A stretch of 63,832 bases of DNA, taken from the NCBI GenBank assembly GCA_002502685.1, contig DAQA01000008.1, positions 1,213 to 65,044 on the forward strand. Direction: 5' to 3'. A program made the translations under genes and the position numbers. Each line of letters opens with the position of its first letter. Within the stretch, counting starts at the first letter, position 1. The DNA comes from Euryarchaeota archaeon UBA202. Its GTDB lineage: Archaea > Thermoplasmatota > E2 > UBA202. Of the stretch, positions 8,018-17,108 are shown piece by piece. The notes below the pieces were generated by a model that saw only the letters and a list, made by a program, of their open reading frames with translations, was not told the DNA's origin and did not search any database.

Positions 8018-9832
8018 CTAAATGATTTGCATGAGGAGATCACCATTTTTTACTGCTTCTCCTTCTTTAACAAAAATTTCTTTTATCTCTCCTCCTTTTT
8101 CTGCCAGTATCTCCTGTTCCATCTTCATTGCTTCAATTGTCATGAGGACATCACCTTTTTCTATCGCCTCTCCTTTCTTCACATTGATTTTAAGAATTGT
8201 CCCCTGCATCGTTGACTTAATCCCCCCCTCTATCTTTGTGGGTGCCTGCGAGGTAACACCCATGCCGCTATCGACAGCAAAACCCACAGGGGTAACCTTG
8301 ACTTCAAAAGGTTCTCCATTGACTTCTACATCAAACTCGGTTGGAATTGCAGGGCGCGCCTGTCTTTTTCCAGGCTCAACAGTCTCTATCCACACCTGTT
8401 TATGTTCCGGAAACATTGATTTGACCATTTCACGGGTCAGTCTATGTGTCACGGGTAAGGGCAATTCATCTGATGTGAATTCAGCAGTGGCTTCATCCTT
8501 TAGAAATTTTAATCCTACTTGGGGATAGAGTACATATGTCATAACGTCCTCTTCTTTTTTGATAAGGGAAGCATCAATTTCTTCTAATTCCTTCTTTCTT
8601 GTGTCCCAAAGAGGCTCTATCAAATCCGCAGGACGGCATTCGATTACTTGCTCCTTATAGTTGTTTCCTAAAACCATCTTCATAATATCTTTTTTAATGG
8701 GTGCTGGGGGTTTTCCATACATTCCCCGGCAATAATCCTTTGTTTCTTTTGGGATTACCTTATAGCGGCCATGGAGGACATTCATTACCGCTTGCACCCC
8801 GACCACTTGGCTTGTGGGGGTCACAAGAGGTGGATATCCTAGTTCTTTGCGTACCCAGGCTGTTTCCGCTAATATCTGGTTATATTTCTCACCTGCTCCT
8901 TGTTCCTCAAGTTGAAATATTAAATTAGATAACATACCTCCCGGGATTTGATGCACAGCTACTGAAGGATCTACCTTGAGAGCATTGATACGATGAAGAT
9001 GCCGATATTTTTCCCATACCTCAAGGAAATATTTTCTAATGTCAATAAGCAGTTCAATATCATAATGAGTATCCCATTCCGAATCTCTAAGTGCGGCCAC
9101 AACAGATTCTGTAGGAGGAGCCGCGGTTCCACCTGATATAGGAGAGATAGAGGTATCTAAACTGTCGACTTCTGCCTGGCATGCACGCATATAGGACATG
9201 CCTGTCATGCCTGAAGTACTATGGGTATGCAGATTAATGGGGATTTTAATCCCTGCGTCCTTGCAGCCTTTGATTATATCATAGGCTCTCACTGGAGATA
9301 TCATGCCTGCCATGTCTTTGATGCACAATGAGTCACAACCCATTTTTTCTAGTTTCTGGAATTGCTCCACATATCGCTCAACGGTGTGTACTGGGCTGAT
9401 AGTATAGCACAGTGAACCCTGTGCATGTCCTCCTACTTTCTTTACTGATTTTATGGGTACCTCCATATTTCGTAGATCATTGAGGGCATCAAATATCCTA
9501 AAATAATCACATCCATTTTTTTTTGCAAGGTAAATAAATTTTTTTACTACATCATCTGGATAATTACGGTAGGCCACAATGTTCATTGCTCTTTCGAGCA
9601 TTTGCATGGGAGTATTAGGCATAGCTTTTTTTAATGCCCTGAGTCGTTCCCATGGATCTTCGTTAAGGTATCGAATAGGTACGTCAAAGGTTGCCCCTCC
9701 CCATACTTCGAGAGAAAAATAACCCACTTGGTCTAATTTTTCAGCAATGGGTAACATATCCTCGGTTCTCATTCTGGTGGCCAACAGGGATTGATGCCCA
9801 TCTCTTAGAGCTAATTCAGTTATCTTTACCAT
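8018..9832 (-). CDS. pycB: pyruvate/oxaloacetate carboxylase subunit B with biotinyl domain
   Basis: A 604-residue subunit with three parts. The first is an HMGL-like carboxyltransferase barrel from the start (ITELALRDGHQSLLATRMRT, metal-binding Asp and the INLHTHSTSGMTG histidines). The second is a central PYC/OADA conserved region. The third is a C-terminal biotinyl domain with EAMKM, whose lysine is residue 570. With PycA it would form oxaloacetate from pyruvate. An oxaloacetate decarboxylase role is the alternative, but no sodium-pump beta subunit is present. A strong ribosome site (GGAAGGGG) precedes the ATG. It is the first gene of the operon. Confidence 0.94.
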   Translation of the reverse strand: MVKITELALRDGHQSLLATRMRTEDMLPIAEKLDQVGYFSLEVWGGATFDVPIRYLNEDPWERLRALKKAMPNTPMQMLERAMNIVAYRNYPDDVVKKFIYLAKKNGCDYFRIFDALNDLRNMEVPIKSVKKVGGHAQGSLCYTISPVHTVERYVEQFQKLEKMGCDSLCIKDMAGMISPVRAYDIIKGCKDAGIKIPINLHTHSTSGMTGMSYMRACQAEVDSLDTSISPISGGTAAPPTESVVAALRDSEWDTHYDIELLIDIRKYFLEVWEKYRHLHRINALKVDPSVAVHQIPGGMLSNLIFQLEEQGAGEKYNQILAETAWVRKELGYPPLVTPTSQVVGVQAVMNVLHGRYKVIPKETKDYCRGMYGKPPAPIKKDIMKMVLGNNYKEQVIECRPADLIEPLWDTRKKELEEIDASLIKKEEDVMTYVLYPQVGLKFLKDEATAEFTSDELPLPVTHRLTREMVKSMFPEHKQVWIETVEPGKRQARPAIPTEFDVEVNGEPFEVKVTPVGFAVDSGMGVTSQAPTKIEGGIKSTMQGTILKINVKKGEAIEKGDVLMTIEAMKMEQEILAEKGGEIKEIFVKEGEAVKNGDLLMQII

Positions 9833-9877
9833 TCACAACCCCTTCCATTGCTGTTTTCATCGGCAGAATTGTTTTTC

Positions 9878-9889
9878 CCTATTTAAAGG
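9878..9889 (-). promoter_or_regulatory. TATA box of the pycB-pycA-cupin-birA operon
   Basis: Read on the minus strand the sequence is CCTTTAAATAGG, about 50 bases upstream of the pycB ATG. Its sequence suits a TBP box and leaves a short leader that contains the ribosome-binding GGAAGGGG. Identified by eye. Confidence 0.5.
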
Positions 9890-9945
9890 CATCGTACTAG
9901 GCATCATTTCGCAATTCCTCCATCACCCGTGTTGATTTTTATTTA

Positions 9946-10266
9946 TCAGAGAACATTGTTTATTTCTTGTTTAAACAATAACCATAAGATTAGAAGGATG
10001 ATAGAGATTATGGTGCCAATGGGGAAGGCCAATAGTCCAATGATAGGAGGGATTATACCCCATCTTCTTACCCAGGTTTTCCTGGTCCATAATCCCCAGG
10101 CTACCAAGAAATAGAAGATACCGACTATTATTATGATTATCCCCAGACCCTTAATTATGCCCAATCCAGCTGCCATTAAATATATCGGTCCGGTGAGAAT
10201 GTTAATAAATCCCGCAAGGGTATATAATATCGCCAAAACCAGAATTGACATTGGTTGTCTATCCAT
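9946..10266 (-). CDS. small polytopic membrane protein
   Basis: Not recognised beyond a small membrane protein. From the ATG at 10266 it has 106 residues and about three to four helices: ILVLAILYTLAGFINIL, LGIIKGLGIIIIIVGIFYFL, then after the polar WTRKTWVRRWG loop a final pair. The frame is open further upstream to 10356, but that extension is polar and lacks family character, so the internal ATG is preferred. The W-x-R-K-x-W loop recurs in small archaeal/bacterial membrane proteins of unknown function. Confidence 0.7.
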   Translation of the reverse strand: MDRQPMSILVLAILYTLAGFINILTGPIYLMAAGLGIIKGLGIIIIIVGIFYFLVAWGLWTRKTWVRRWGIIPPIIGLLAFPIGTIISIILLILWLLFKQEINNVL

Positions 10267-10379
10267 GTATAAAAAAGAATAAATTATCGTATTTAAACCC
10301 AATGTTATTTTTTGTATCATCATCCAACTTTTACACAAAAGACTATAAGAATGCATTGCATTGATTTTTTGGTGTAAAT

Positions 10380-10601
10380 ATGGTTAAAATAGAAATAAAC
10401 CTCGAAGGTGAAACAGTACAAGATATTATCAAGGAATTAGGAATCATCTTGGAATCCAACAAGCCGCTGGTCAAAGATATCCTTGAAACCTTGGCTCTTC
10501 AGGCCCTGGATGTACTCAATGAGAAAAAGATATTACGCCGGGGAGCTGACCTTTATGTCAATATTACAAGGAATATCAATTGGAAATATCATAAGGAATA
10601 A
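10380..10601 (+). CDS. conserved-looking small hypothetical protein
   Basis: A 73-residue soluble protein starting MVKIEINLEGETVQDIIKEL, predicted as a beta strand followed by helices. There is no cysteine cluster and no membrane segment. A GGTG sequence lies just before the ATG. It is divergent from the small membrane protein, 113 bases away. Codon pattern and the amphipathic helix (IIKELGIILESNKPLVKDIL) look like real coding. I do not recognise a family. Confidence 0.65.
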   Translation: MVKIEINLEGETVQDIIKELGIILESNKPLVKDILETLALQALDVLNEKKILRRGADLYVNITRNINWKYHKE

Positions 10602-10916
10602 TTAGCTATTTGTTGCCATTATCTAAAACGAGAAAATCATTCCTTTTTCTTTACTCCCCCTCATTTTTTTTGTTTTTTTTTTGCTATCTATGTCAATACG
10701 TTTAATAAGTGTAAGGACAGCAATAAAAAAAAAGCTTCCTTCCGTCACCTTGAGATAAATGGGGGGCCCTTATTTTGTATTATGGTTCTTTACCAATTCT
10801 GATCCTACACGAAAAGATATGTACTTTTTTGAGGCCATTATTTATTTTTTTTATGATTTGTATTTTTGTAGATAAGAAATATTTATTATAACTATCCTTA
10901 TACTCTTGCTGAATCA
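10602..10916. other. intergenic stretch without a gene
   Basis: About 315 bases, strongly T-rich at the left end (a likely terminator for the small hypothetical gene near 10640-10685). An AT-rich stretch lies at about 10865-10890 (TTTATTATAACTATCC), a plausible promoter for the TraB-family gene. No tRNA, hairpin or small gene was recognised. Confidence 0.5.
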
Positions 10917-12068
10917 ATGAACGTTGAAAAGATTACTTTTGATGATAAAGAAATCATACTTGTGGGAGTGGCCCACATTGGCACAAGAAGCAGTGAGTTA
11001 GTCAATTCAGTGATCACCCAAGAGAAACCCGATATTATCGGGATTGAATTAGATCCACAACGATATGAACAATTGCAGTCTGAAAAAAAATGGAAAGAAA
11101 CAGATATTCTCAAAGTCGTTAGGGAAGGTAAAGCATATTTGCTTCTCCTCAGCATACTTCTGTCCAATATCCAAAGGAGATATGGTGATAGTACAGGTAT
11201 TCGCCCAGGGATGGAGATGATGGAAGCAGTAATATTAGCAAAACAAAAACAAATCCCTATCGAGCTGCTGGACCGTGATATAAAAATTACCCTTAAACGA
11301 GCGTTATCCGAGGCAGGCATTTGGGAAAAAATTAAACTGTTTTTCTCCGTTATCATGGGTATTTTTTCAGAAGAATATGAATTAACAGAGGAAGATATTG
11401 ATTCTTTGACACAAAAGGATGTTATGAGTGAACTTCTCACTGAGCTTAGTGATCATTTACCCTCTCTTTCAAAGGCAATCATCCATGAAAGAGATTTGTA
11501 TATCGCCAATAAAATTCTTCAGGCTAATGGAAAAAAAATTGTTGCTGTTGTAGGAGCCGGTCATGTTGAAGGCATTAAAAAATATCTTGATAAAAAAAGA
11601 TCTATTTCCCATCTTTTGACCCTGCCTGCCAAGCGTGGATATTTTAGATATCTAAAATATTTGGTACCGGCCTCCTTTGTCATTATTCTCCTCTATGGCC
11701 TTTACCTCAAAGGCTTTGAAACTGTACTAGATATCCTGTTTCTCTGGATTATTATCAATGGAGGATTATCTGCATTGGGTGCATTATTGGCCTTGGGTCA
11801 TCCTTTTTCCATATTAACCGCATTTCTAGCTGCCCCCTTAACATCTCTTCACCCCGCTTTTGCAGCCGGATGGTTTGCAGGACTAGTAGAAACTAAGGTT
11901 AGAACCCCACAGGTGAAGGATTTTGAGGCGCTCGCCCGCTTGGATTCATTACGAGATTTCTTTAAAAATCCTGTGACTCATGCCCTCCTCGTGGTAGCCT
12001 TTGCTAATATTGGGTCAGTTATTGGTACCGTGATAGCGTTACCCTATATAGTTTCATTACTTGGATAA
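10917..12068 (+). CDS. TraB/PrgY-family membrane protein
   Basis: A 383-residue protein. The N-terminal TraB domain begins with ILVGVAHIGTRSSELV and contains IGIELDPQRYEQL. The conserved VVGAGHVEGIKKYL motif is near residue 215. It is followed by three or four membrane helices from about residue 250 to the C-terminus. The bacterial relatives modulate peptide pheromones, and the fold is related to TIKI/erythromycin-esterase-type metalloproteases. The role in archaea is unknown. It is a single-gene unit that converges on the NUDIX gene with a 17-base gap. Confidence 0.88.
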   Translation: MNVEKITFDDKEIILVGVAHIGTRSSELVNSVITQEKPDIIGIELDPQRYEQLQSEKKWKETDILKVVREGKAYLLLLSILLSNIQRRYGDSTGIRPGMEMMEAVILAKQKQIPIELLDRDIKITLKRALSEAGIWEKIKLFFSVIMGIFSEEYELTEEDIDSLTQKDVMSELLTELSDHLPSLSKAIIHERDLYIANKILQANGKKIVAVVGAGHVEGIKKYLDKKRSISHLLTLPAKRGYFRYLKYLVPASFVIILLYGLYLKGFETVLDILFLWIIINGGLSALGALLALGHPFSILTAFLAAPLTSLHPAFAAGWFAGLVETKVRTPQVKDFEALARLDSLRDFFKNPVTHALLVVAFANIGSVIGTVIALPYIVSLLG

Positions 12069-12085
12069 GTCGTATCCTTCTTTAC

Positions 12086-12517
12086 TTATTGAGAAGAAAT
12101 ATTTTCTGCTAGCTCTTTATGTGCTTTTTCCAACAGATTTTTACTATTTTGAAAGGTTAATTTTTTCTTTGCATCCGCGTAGGGAAGCCATGCATAATCT
12201 TTGTGTTCATAAGATAATTTTATGTGATATTGTTGTGTTTTTGCTAGAAAAAAAATTACTTGTTTGGATATTGTTTTTCCAGCTTTGTTATATACGTAGG
12301 ATATTGTCTCTTTGAAATTAGGTACAAATGACAATTCACCTTTATTAATACCGGTTTCCTCTTGTGTTTCCCGAACTGCCGCATCTTTTTCTTTTTCACT
12401 TTTTTCAATCTTTCCTTTCACAAAACCCCAATGGCCATAATCGTATTTTAGTAATAAATAATCTCTTTCTTTATCGCCGCAATATATGATAACACCACAA
12501 GATTTTTCATGAAGCAT
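12086..12517 (-). CDS. NUDIX hydrolase (Ap4A-pyrophosphatase-like)
   Basis: A 143-residue NUDIX protein. The Nudix box runs from GKIEKSEKEKDAAVRETQEETGI at about residue 35, with the REtqEE metal-binding core intact. The N-terminal SCGVIIYCG and YDYGHWGFVKG stretches resemble bis(5'-nucleosyl)-tetraphosphatases. It would hydrolyse a nucleoside diphosphate linked to another group. The frame also has a TTG at 12523 that overlaps the upstream gene's TGA. I prefer ATG 12517. Translational coupling to the 517-residue gene is likely. Confidence 0.87.
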   Translation of the reverse strand: MLHEKSCGVIIYCGDKERDYLLLKYDYGHWGFVKGKIEKSEKEKDAAVRETQEETGINKGELSFVPNFKETISYVYNKAGKTISKQVIFFLAKTQQYHIKLSYEHKDYAWLPYADAKKKLTFQNSKNLLEKAHKELAENISSQ

Positions 12518-12519
12518 TG

Positions 12520-14073
12520 TCAACGCTTAATTTTTTCTGTTGAGCCAGTAGCAAATACTAAATCTTGAAGTACATCATGGTAATTTTGAGATTGTGCATT
12601 AAGCAACTTTTTTGCATACCCTTGTAGATGTTCACCCAATTCTTTTTCTACAGGTGAGTATTTCCAACTCATGTCTTGTCCTTGGTCCATGGCGAACAAA
12701 AAGGCGTATGCCACGGATTTTTCTTTTGTATTATTGCCGACACTGGATATAATTTTTACAGCTTCTTTTTTCCCCAGGGTTTTATATCCCCGGGCAATAG
12801 TATCCGCTAAATTAGCAAGAGGAGGTAAGTTTTCATAACGAGGGAGATTTGATAATATCTCTTGTTTTTCTGCCTTCTTCACTGCTTTCTCTAGCATTTC
12901 TGAGGGAAGAGCATTCATCTTCAAAATTTTTTTTACTTGCGCATCATCCTGTACTAATTTCCTCAGGATTCCTTCCCTATACTCCCCCCAGTATTTCTCT
13001 AAGATTTTATTTGGGGTGGTTCTGGGAATGACGAGGGGGGTTGTAATTTTATTCAGTATATAGTTTAATCCCAATTTTTCCCATTTTGTGGGATTCAGAT
13101 CCTCTATAAATCTATTAATATTATCTCCATAACACTTGTCATCCATGATAATAATTTTTTCATCTAATTTTTCAATCTCTTTTTTACGCTCATTTCTATA
13201 ATATTCAATGAATGCCTTGTCCGACATCTTTCCCTCGATATAGTGCCGTGTATCAATTTTTTCATCCATCCGCTCTTTAATTTTACATGTAGGACATTTG
13301 CTTAAACAATCAATTTCTTGAGAGATAACTTCCACCTGAAACTCGTCATCTGGGGAATAGAAATATTGTTTTATTCGTGTGAGAGTATTCTCCTGAGAGC
13401 ATTCTTTACAAAGACCAATAATTTTTTTTCCCGATGTCCATTCTATCCTAATGTAGGGCTGTTGTGTTGTCTTTTTTTCCTCCACTATTTTTTTATTTAA
13501 ATGTTTACATGTATAATCATTGTTTAAACCCAGCTTTTTGCTTACATACTGTAGAAATTCCTCTGGAGGGTTGGCTTCATTTCCCGTACAAAACATTGTA
13601 TCGTTCGAGGAATAGATATGTAACCCTTTTTTTACCGCTTTTTCTCCTACACTGAGGAGGCGCAATCGAGAATCAGTAAAATGTTGTACTCCAATTAATT
13701 TCTCCCAGTTTGCATCTCCTCTTTTTGCATAGGGAATAGTGCCGTTGGGTAGCTTAGCTACAGCGAGGTAAGGAGCTTTTTGAGAGTGTGCAATAAGTAA
13801 TGTTCCTGCGATAGCGGAGATGAGATTATCGCCTTTGGTATATCTCATAATTTTTTTTTCATCATTTTTTATTGAACGGATTTTTTCAATTTCTCTAAAT
13901 TCTTTTTTGAAATAACATTTACCGAATATCCCTTTACAATTTGGATTCAGGCACGTTGGGAGAGCCACTGATGGGTCTTCAAGAATTTTTTTTGCATTTT
14001 GTACAATCTGTTTCTCTTGAGTTTTTGTTGCCGATCGTATTCCTGTGCGGTATTTCCGAGGTTTTTTCGCCAT
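12520..14073 (-). CDS. unrecognised cysteine-rich 517-residue protein
   Basis: No family recognised. The protein is soluble. It opens with a basic segment (MAKKPRKYRTG) and has at least three candidate zinc sites: CLNPNCKGIFGKC at about 41, CKECS near 227, and DCLSKCPTCK near 258. The middle is charged and helical, and the C-terminal 130 residues are helical. The cysteine spacing and basic start suggest nucleic-acid or ribosome binding, which is inference. Its stop overlaps the alternate start of the NUDIX gene, so the two are probably co-transcribed. The intron-containing tRNA-Leu gene lies 59 bases upstream on the same strand. Confidence 0.8.
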   Translation of the reverse strand: MAKKPRKYRTGIRSATKTQEKQIVQNAKKILEDPSVALPTCLNPNCKGIFGKCYFKKEFREIEKIRSIKNDEKKIMRYTKGDNLISAIAGTLLIAHSQKAPYLAVAKLPNGTIPYAKRGDANWEKLIGVQHFTDSRLRLLSVGEKAVKKGLHIYSSNDTMFCTGNEANPPEEFLQYVSKKLGLNNDYTCKHLNKKIVEEKKTTQQPYIRIEWTSGKKIIGLCKECSQENTLTRIKQYFYSPDDEFQVEVISQEIDCLSKCPTCKIKERMDEKIDTRHYIEGKMSDKAFIEYYRNERKKEIEKLDEKIIIMDDKCYGDNINRFIEDLNPTKWEKLGLNYILNKITTPLVIPRTTPNKILEKYWGEYREGILRKLVQDDAQVKKILKMNALPSEMLEKAVKKAEKQEILSNLPRYENLPPLANLADTIARGYKTLGKKEAVKIISSVGNNTKEKSVAYAFLFAMDQGQDMSWKYSPVEKELGEHLQGYAKKLLNAQSQNYHDVLQDLVFATGSTEKIKR

Positions 14074-14132
14074 TTTTTTTTATATAATATATCATTGGGT
14101 TAAAAGATTTTCATTTGGTTAATCTTTTTTAA

Positions 14133-14247
14133 TGCAGGGAGAGGGATTTGAACCCTCGAACTCCTTCGAGACAGGATATCCTTTCAAACCCTTATTCTCG
14201 ATCAGATCTTAAGTCCTGCGCCGTTGGCCAAGCTTGGCTATCCCTGC
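14133..14247 (-). tRNA. tRNA-Leu(UAA) with a 30-base intron
   Basis: Folding by eye on the minus strand gives the acceptor pair GCAGGGA/TCCCTGC, a Leu-type D arm (GCCAAGCTTGGCCAACGGC), an anticodon loop CTTAAGA with anticodon UAA, a long class II variable arm and the T arm GAGGG-TTCAAAT-CCCTC. The anticodon stem CAGGA/TCCTG closes only if about 30 bases (14178-14207) are removed between positions 37 and 38, the canonical archaeal intron site. The mature length is then 85 bases including discriminator A. CCA is not encoded. Intron ends are uncertain by a base or two because of local repeats. Confidence 0.9.
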
Positions 14248-14444
14248 TTCTATCATTCAACCGCTCCAGATACAAAAATGTTTCTGGATATTATTTATTA
14301 CTATAATTTATCTACCATATATCTATTTTTTTTGTACAAGGATATGTCTATTAGCTAAATGATCTGCTGGGCTATAGTCATTATCCATTATTGACCAGGG
14401 ATAATCTTATATTTCTTATATTGTCTCTGACGGTTTTTATTATC

Positions 14445-15302
14445 CTAGTTTACATACAATATTGAATTTTTAGTTTTTTCTGCAATTTTCAACCGTGGGT
14501 TTCTACAATAAAATCCTAAAATTCTCCGTTTTTTTTGCTCTCGTCCAATAATGATAAGATTAGCTTTTATTTTTTTTTCCCGTTCCCTTATTAATTTTTC
14601 TAAACTGCCTATCACCACATCCGTTTTTACACCTTTTTTTTCCATGTTTTCCATGAACTTATTTCCTTCTTTAACAAGTGTTTGTATGTTTTTTTTTCCT
14701 GATCTTCTCAAATTTTTATCCACCACTATTCTGTCTGTTGTATCGATGACATACATCATTGATAGTTCTGCATTATGGCTTTTAGCCAGGGCCATACTTA
14801 TTTCTGGAACTTTTTCATTGGGGGCTAGATTGGTACACACAGCCAATATTTTCTTTAGTTTTTCATTTGATTCAATCCAAATGGGTATATCAAGTTCCTG
14901 AAACAATCGGTAACTCAAAAGACAGCTTCTCTTAAAACCCATGATAATGAGATTACTTTTCTCTTTTTCTGTTTCACGTTTGATAATCTCAGAAAATTCT
15001 CCACGTACTATCTTTTTTTTGGCATTCATTCCCTTTTTTTTCAATATCTCCTCGAATTTTTTTAGGACCATTTCCCCGGAGCGCGCCCCATGATTTTCAC
15101 TTATGTTTTTTTTTATCTTTTCTCTTTCTTGGTATGTCTGCACCCCGTCAGCTACTTTATCCATTGTTTCTAATACCTTTTCTTCAATGATATATAACAG
15201 TTTTACCTCACTGTTAAATTTTTCAGCTAATTGGGCTGCTCTTTTAACGGGTCCCTCTGACATAAATTCTGAAGAAATCGCAATTAAAATTTTGGTAAAC
15301 AT
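14445..15302 (-). CDS. tandem universal stress protein (UspA) domains
   Basis: A 285-residue protein of two consecutive Usp folds. The first is about residues 1-145 (starts MFTKILIAISSEFMSEG; has LIIMGFKRS). The second is about residues 150-285 (KILAVCTNLAPNE; has LIIIGREQKKRR). The ATP-binding G-2x-G-9x-G(S/T) motif is degenerate in both halves, so nucleotide binding is doubtful. It lies downstream of a DASS-type anion transporter on the same strand (112-base gap), and Usp proteins often accompany transporters. A GGTGA ribosome site precedes the ATG. Confidence 0.88.
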   Translation of the reverse strand: MFTKILIAISSEFMSEGPVKRAAQLAEKFNSEVKLLYIIEEKVLETMDKVADGVQTYQEREKIKKNISENHGARSGEMVLKKFEEILKKKGMNAKKKIVRGEFSEIIKRETEKEKSNLIIMGFKRSCLLSYRLFQELDIPIWIESNEKLKKILAVCTNLAPNEKVPEISMALAKSHNAELSMMYVIDTTDRIVVDKNLRRSGKKNIQTLVKEGNKFMENMEKKGVKTDVVIGSLEKLIREREKKIKANLIIIGREQKKRRILGFYCRNPRLKIAEKTKNSILYVN

Positions 15303-15414
15303 TTATTCACCTTAAAGAATCACCTCTTTTGATTTTATCTCTTCATAATCGACCATATCCACAAGACAAGCGAGTAATAGACAGGTTTCCTTTATAAATT
15401 TTTTTAGCATAGTC

Positions 15415-16692
15415 TTACATCCCAAGTATACCTTTCCAGTAGCCTATAGCAATTATCCATATAATTACAATACATGCTATATTGGCCATTAATCCAGCAC
15501 GGGCAAGATCCCGTGTGGAAAAATAACCCGATGTATAGGTTATTGCATTTCCCGGTGTGGCGATGACCAACATAAAAGCTAGACCGCTGCTTAAAGCAAT
15601 TATCATTGACGCCAGTACAACACTCACCTCTGCAATCTTGCTTGCTAAACCTATCCCGATGGGAAGAAGCATAGCCACGGCACCAGTATTACTCATCATT
15701 TCGGTAAGATAAATTGATAAGATTATTAGCCCCAATATTATTATGTAGGGGTGCTCCCCCAAAGCATTCAGTACCACATCTGCTATCCATCGTGCAGCAC
15801 CAGTTTTTTCCATCCCTAAACCCAGTGTTATAGCTCCTCCATATAACAAAATGATCCCCCACGGAAGACGTTGTTTAACATCCTTCCATGTGATAGTTCC
15901 TGTCACAAAAAGAAGAATGGCACCAGCAATTGCTATGATAGCCACGCCAATGTCTTGAGAAAAAAATATCCACAAAAACATGTTAAAAGAAAGGATGATG
16001 ATTGTTGTTTTTTCTCTTACACCCATCTTTCCTAGATTTTTTAATTGTACATTAATCTCCTTTTTAGCATTTCTAAGATCCTTTACTTCAATGGGAAAAA
16101 AAATTTGTAATATCAACCATACAACAGGGAGAGAAATAAATACCACAGGCATTGCATAAACCATCCAGTCAAAAAAACTTACCGAAATCCCATGGTTTTC
16201 CAGAATCCCAATAGTAAGAGGGTTTCTTGCCCCTCCAATAAGTGTCCCCAAACTCCCTATTGAGCACCTGTATGCAATGGACAACATACATACTTTGCCG
16301 AAGTTACTCTTCCCGGGAAGAAGCTTCATGCCTGTCAATATCGAAAGACCAATGGGTAAAAATAATGCTGCTACTGCATGCTCGGGGATAATAAAAGACA
16401 GAAAGGCACAACAAATCATTAGGCCAAAGGTAAAAATTTTAGGGTTTCCTTCAAAAATTTTGAGAAAATTAAATGCTATTCTCCGGTGGAATCCATGTTT
16501 TTCCACAGCGGCCGCAATCATGAATGCTCCAATGAGGAAGAATACTGCCTCATTGCCAAATGCAGAGAACACCTCCCTATATTTGACAATATGCAAAAGA
16601 GATTGGAGGGCCATAACTAAAAGACCTGTCACAGCCAGGGGCAGCGCTTCTGTGCTCCATAGGATGGCTGCCATTAAAAATACCCCAATCAT
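15415..16692 (-). CDS. DASS/SLC13-type anion (sulfate or dicarboxylate) transporter
   Basis: A polytopic membrane protein of 425 residues from the first in-frame ATG. Family landmarks are ILWSTEALPLAVTGLLVMAL, the SNT-like turns (GGARNPLTIGI near 160; MMSNTGAVAMLLPIGIG near 340) and the terminal ATPGNAITYTSGYF. These carriers move sulfate or dicarboxylates, usually with sodium. The coding frame continues 28 codons upstream without ATG/GTG/TTG and encodes the family's expected first helix and PTPQGL motif, so the true N-terminus is longer. A one-base error or frameshift at 16763-16766 would connect it to the ATG at 16778. Confidence 0.88.
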   Translation of the reverse strand: MIGVFLMAAILWSTEALPLAVTGLLVMALQSLLHIVKYREVFSAFGNEAVFFLIGAFMIAAAVEKHGFHRRIAFNFLKIFEGNPKIFTFGLMICCAFLSFIIPEHAVAALFLPIGLSILTGMKLLPGKSNFGKVCMLSIAYRCSIGSLGTLIGGARNPLTIGILENHGISVSFFDWMVYAMPVVFISLPVVWLILQIFFPIEVKDLRNAKKEINVQLKNLGKMGVREKTTIIILSFNMFLWIFFSQDIGVAIIAIAGAILLFVTGTITWKDVKQRLPWGIILLYGGAITLGLGMEKTGAARWIADVVLNALGEHPYIIILGLIILSIYLTEMMSNTGAVAMLLPIGIGLASKIAEVSVVLASMIIALSSGLAFMLVIATPGNAITYTSGYFSTRDLARAGLMANIACIVIIWIIAIGYWKGILGM

Positions 16693-16778
16693 GACTTGTC
16701 CGTTATATGTTAGTCCCTGGGGCGTAGGTAAAAATATCGCCAGTATTAAAATTAAGAAAGCTAAAAGTAGAAGGCCAT

Positions 16779-17108
16779 TTTTTTTTTATTAATGTATGGC
16801 CAGTATTTATTTTCACTCCAGTTTTTTTTTTGGGGCCAAGGCATGTATCTTCCTATTGTTTTATCAGTTTTTCAAGACAGTTTTTTTAAGAAGCTGATAT
16901 GCTTGAGTTTTTTATATAATACTTTTCTTTTTCCTCCTGTTCATGGATGATCATGCCTCACTAGCTTTTTTCTAAAACATGTCCTTTTAAAAAATTGTGT
17001 TTAAGCTTTCAAAATCAGGAAAATCTTTTACCAAAATAACCAGTGCATTAATCTTCTATTTTTTAGTTGCCAATATCCTGGTTATCACATCGTATTTCTA
17101 TTGTATTT
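16779..17108. other. T-rich intergenic region between two minus-strand genes
   Basis: About 330 bases without a convincing gene. It contains a 10-base T run just left of 16790 and further T tracts. It also holds an 8-bp perfect inverted repeat (ATAACCAG at 17036-17043, CTGGTTAT at 17078-17085) with a 34-base spacer. The left part should hold the promoter of the anion transporter and the right part the terminator of the flippase-like gene. The inverted repeat could be chance. Confidence 0.4.

Noticed and set aside
17036..17085. 8-bp inverted repeat ATAACCAG/CTGGTTAT with 34-base spacer
   Set aside because: Arms short and spacer long for this AT-rich DNA; noted in the intergenic entry, but not claimed as an operator.
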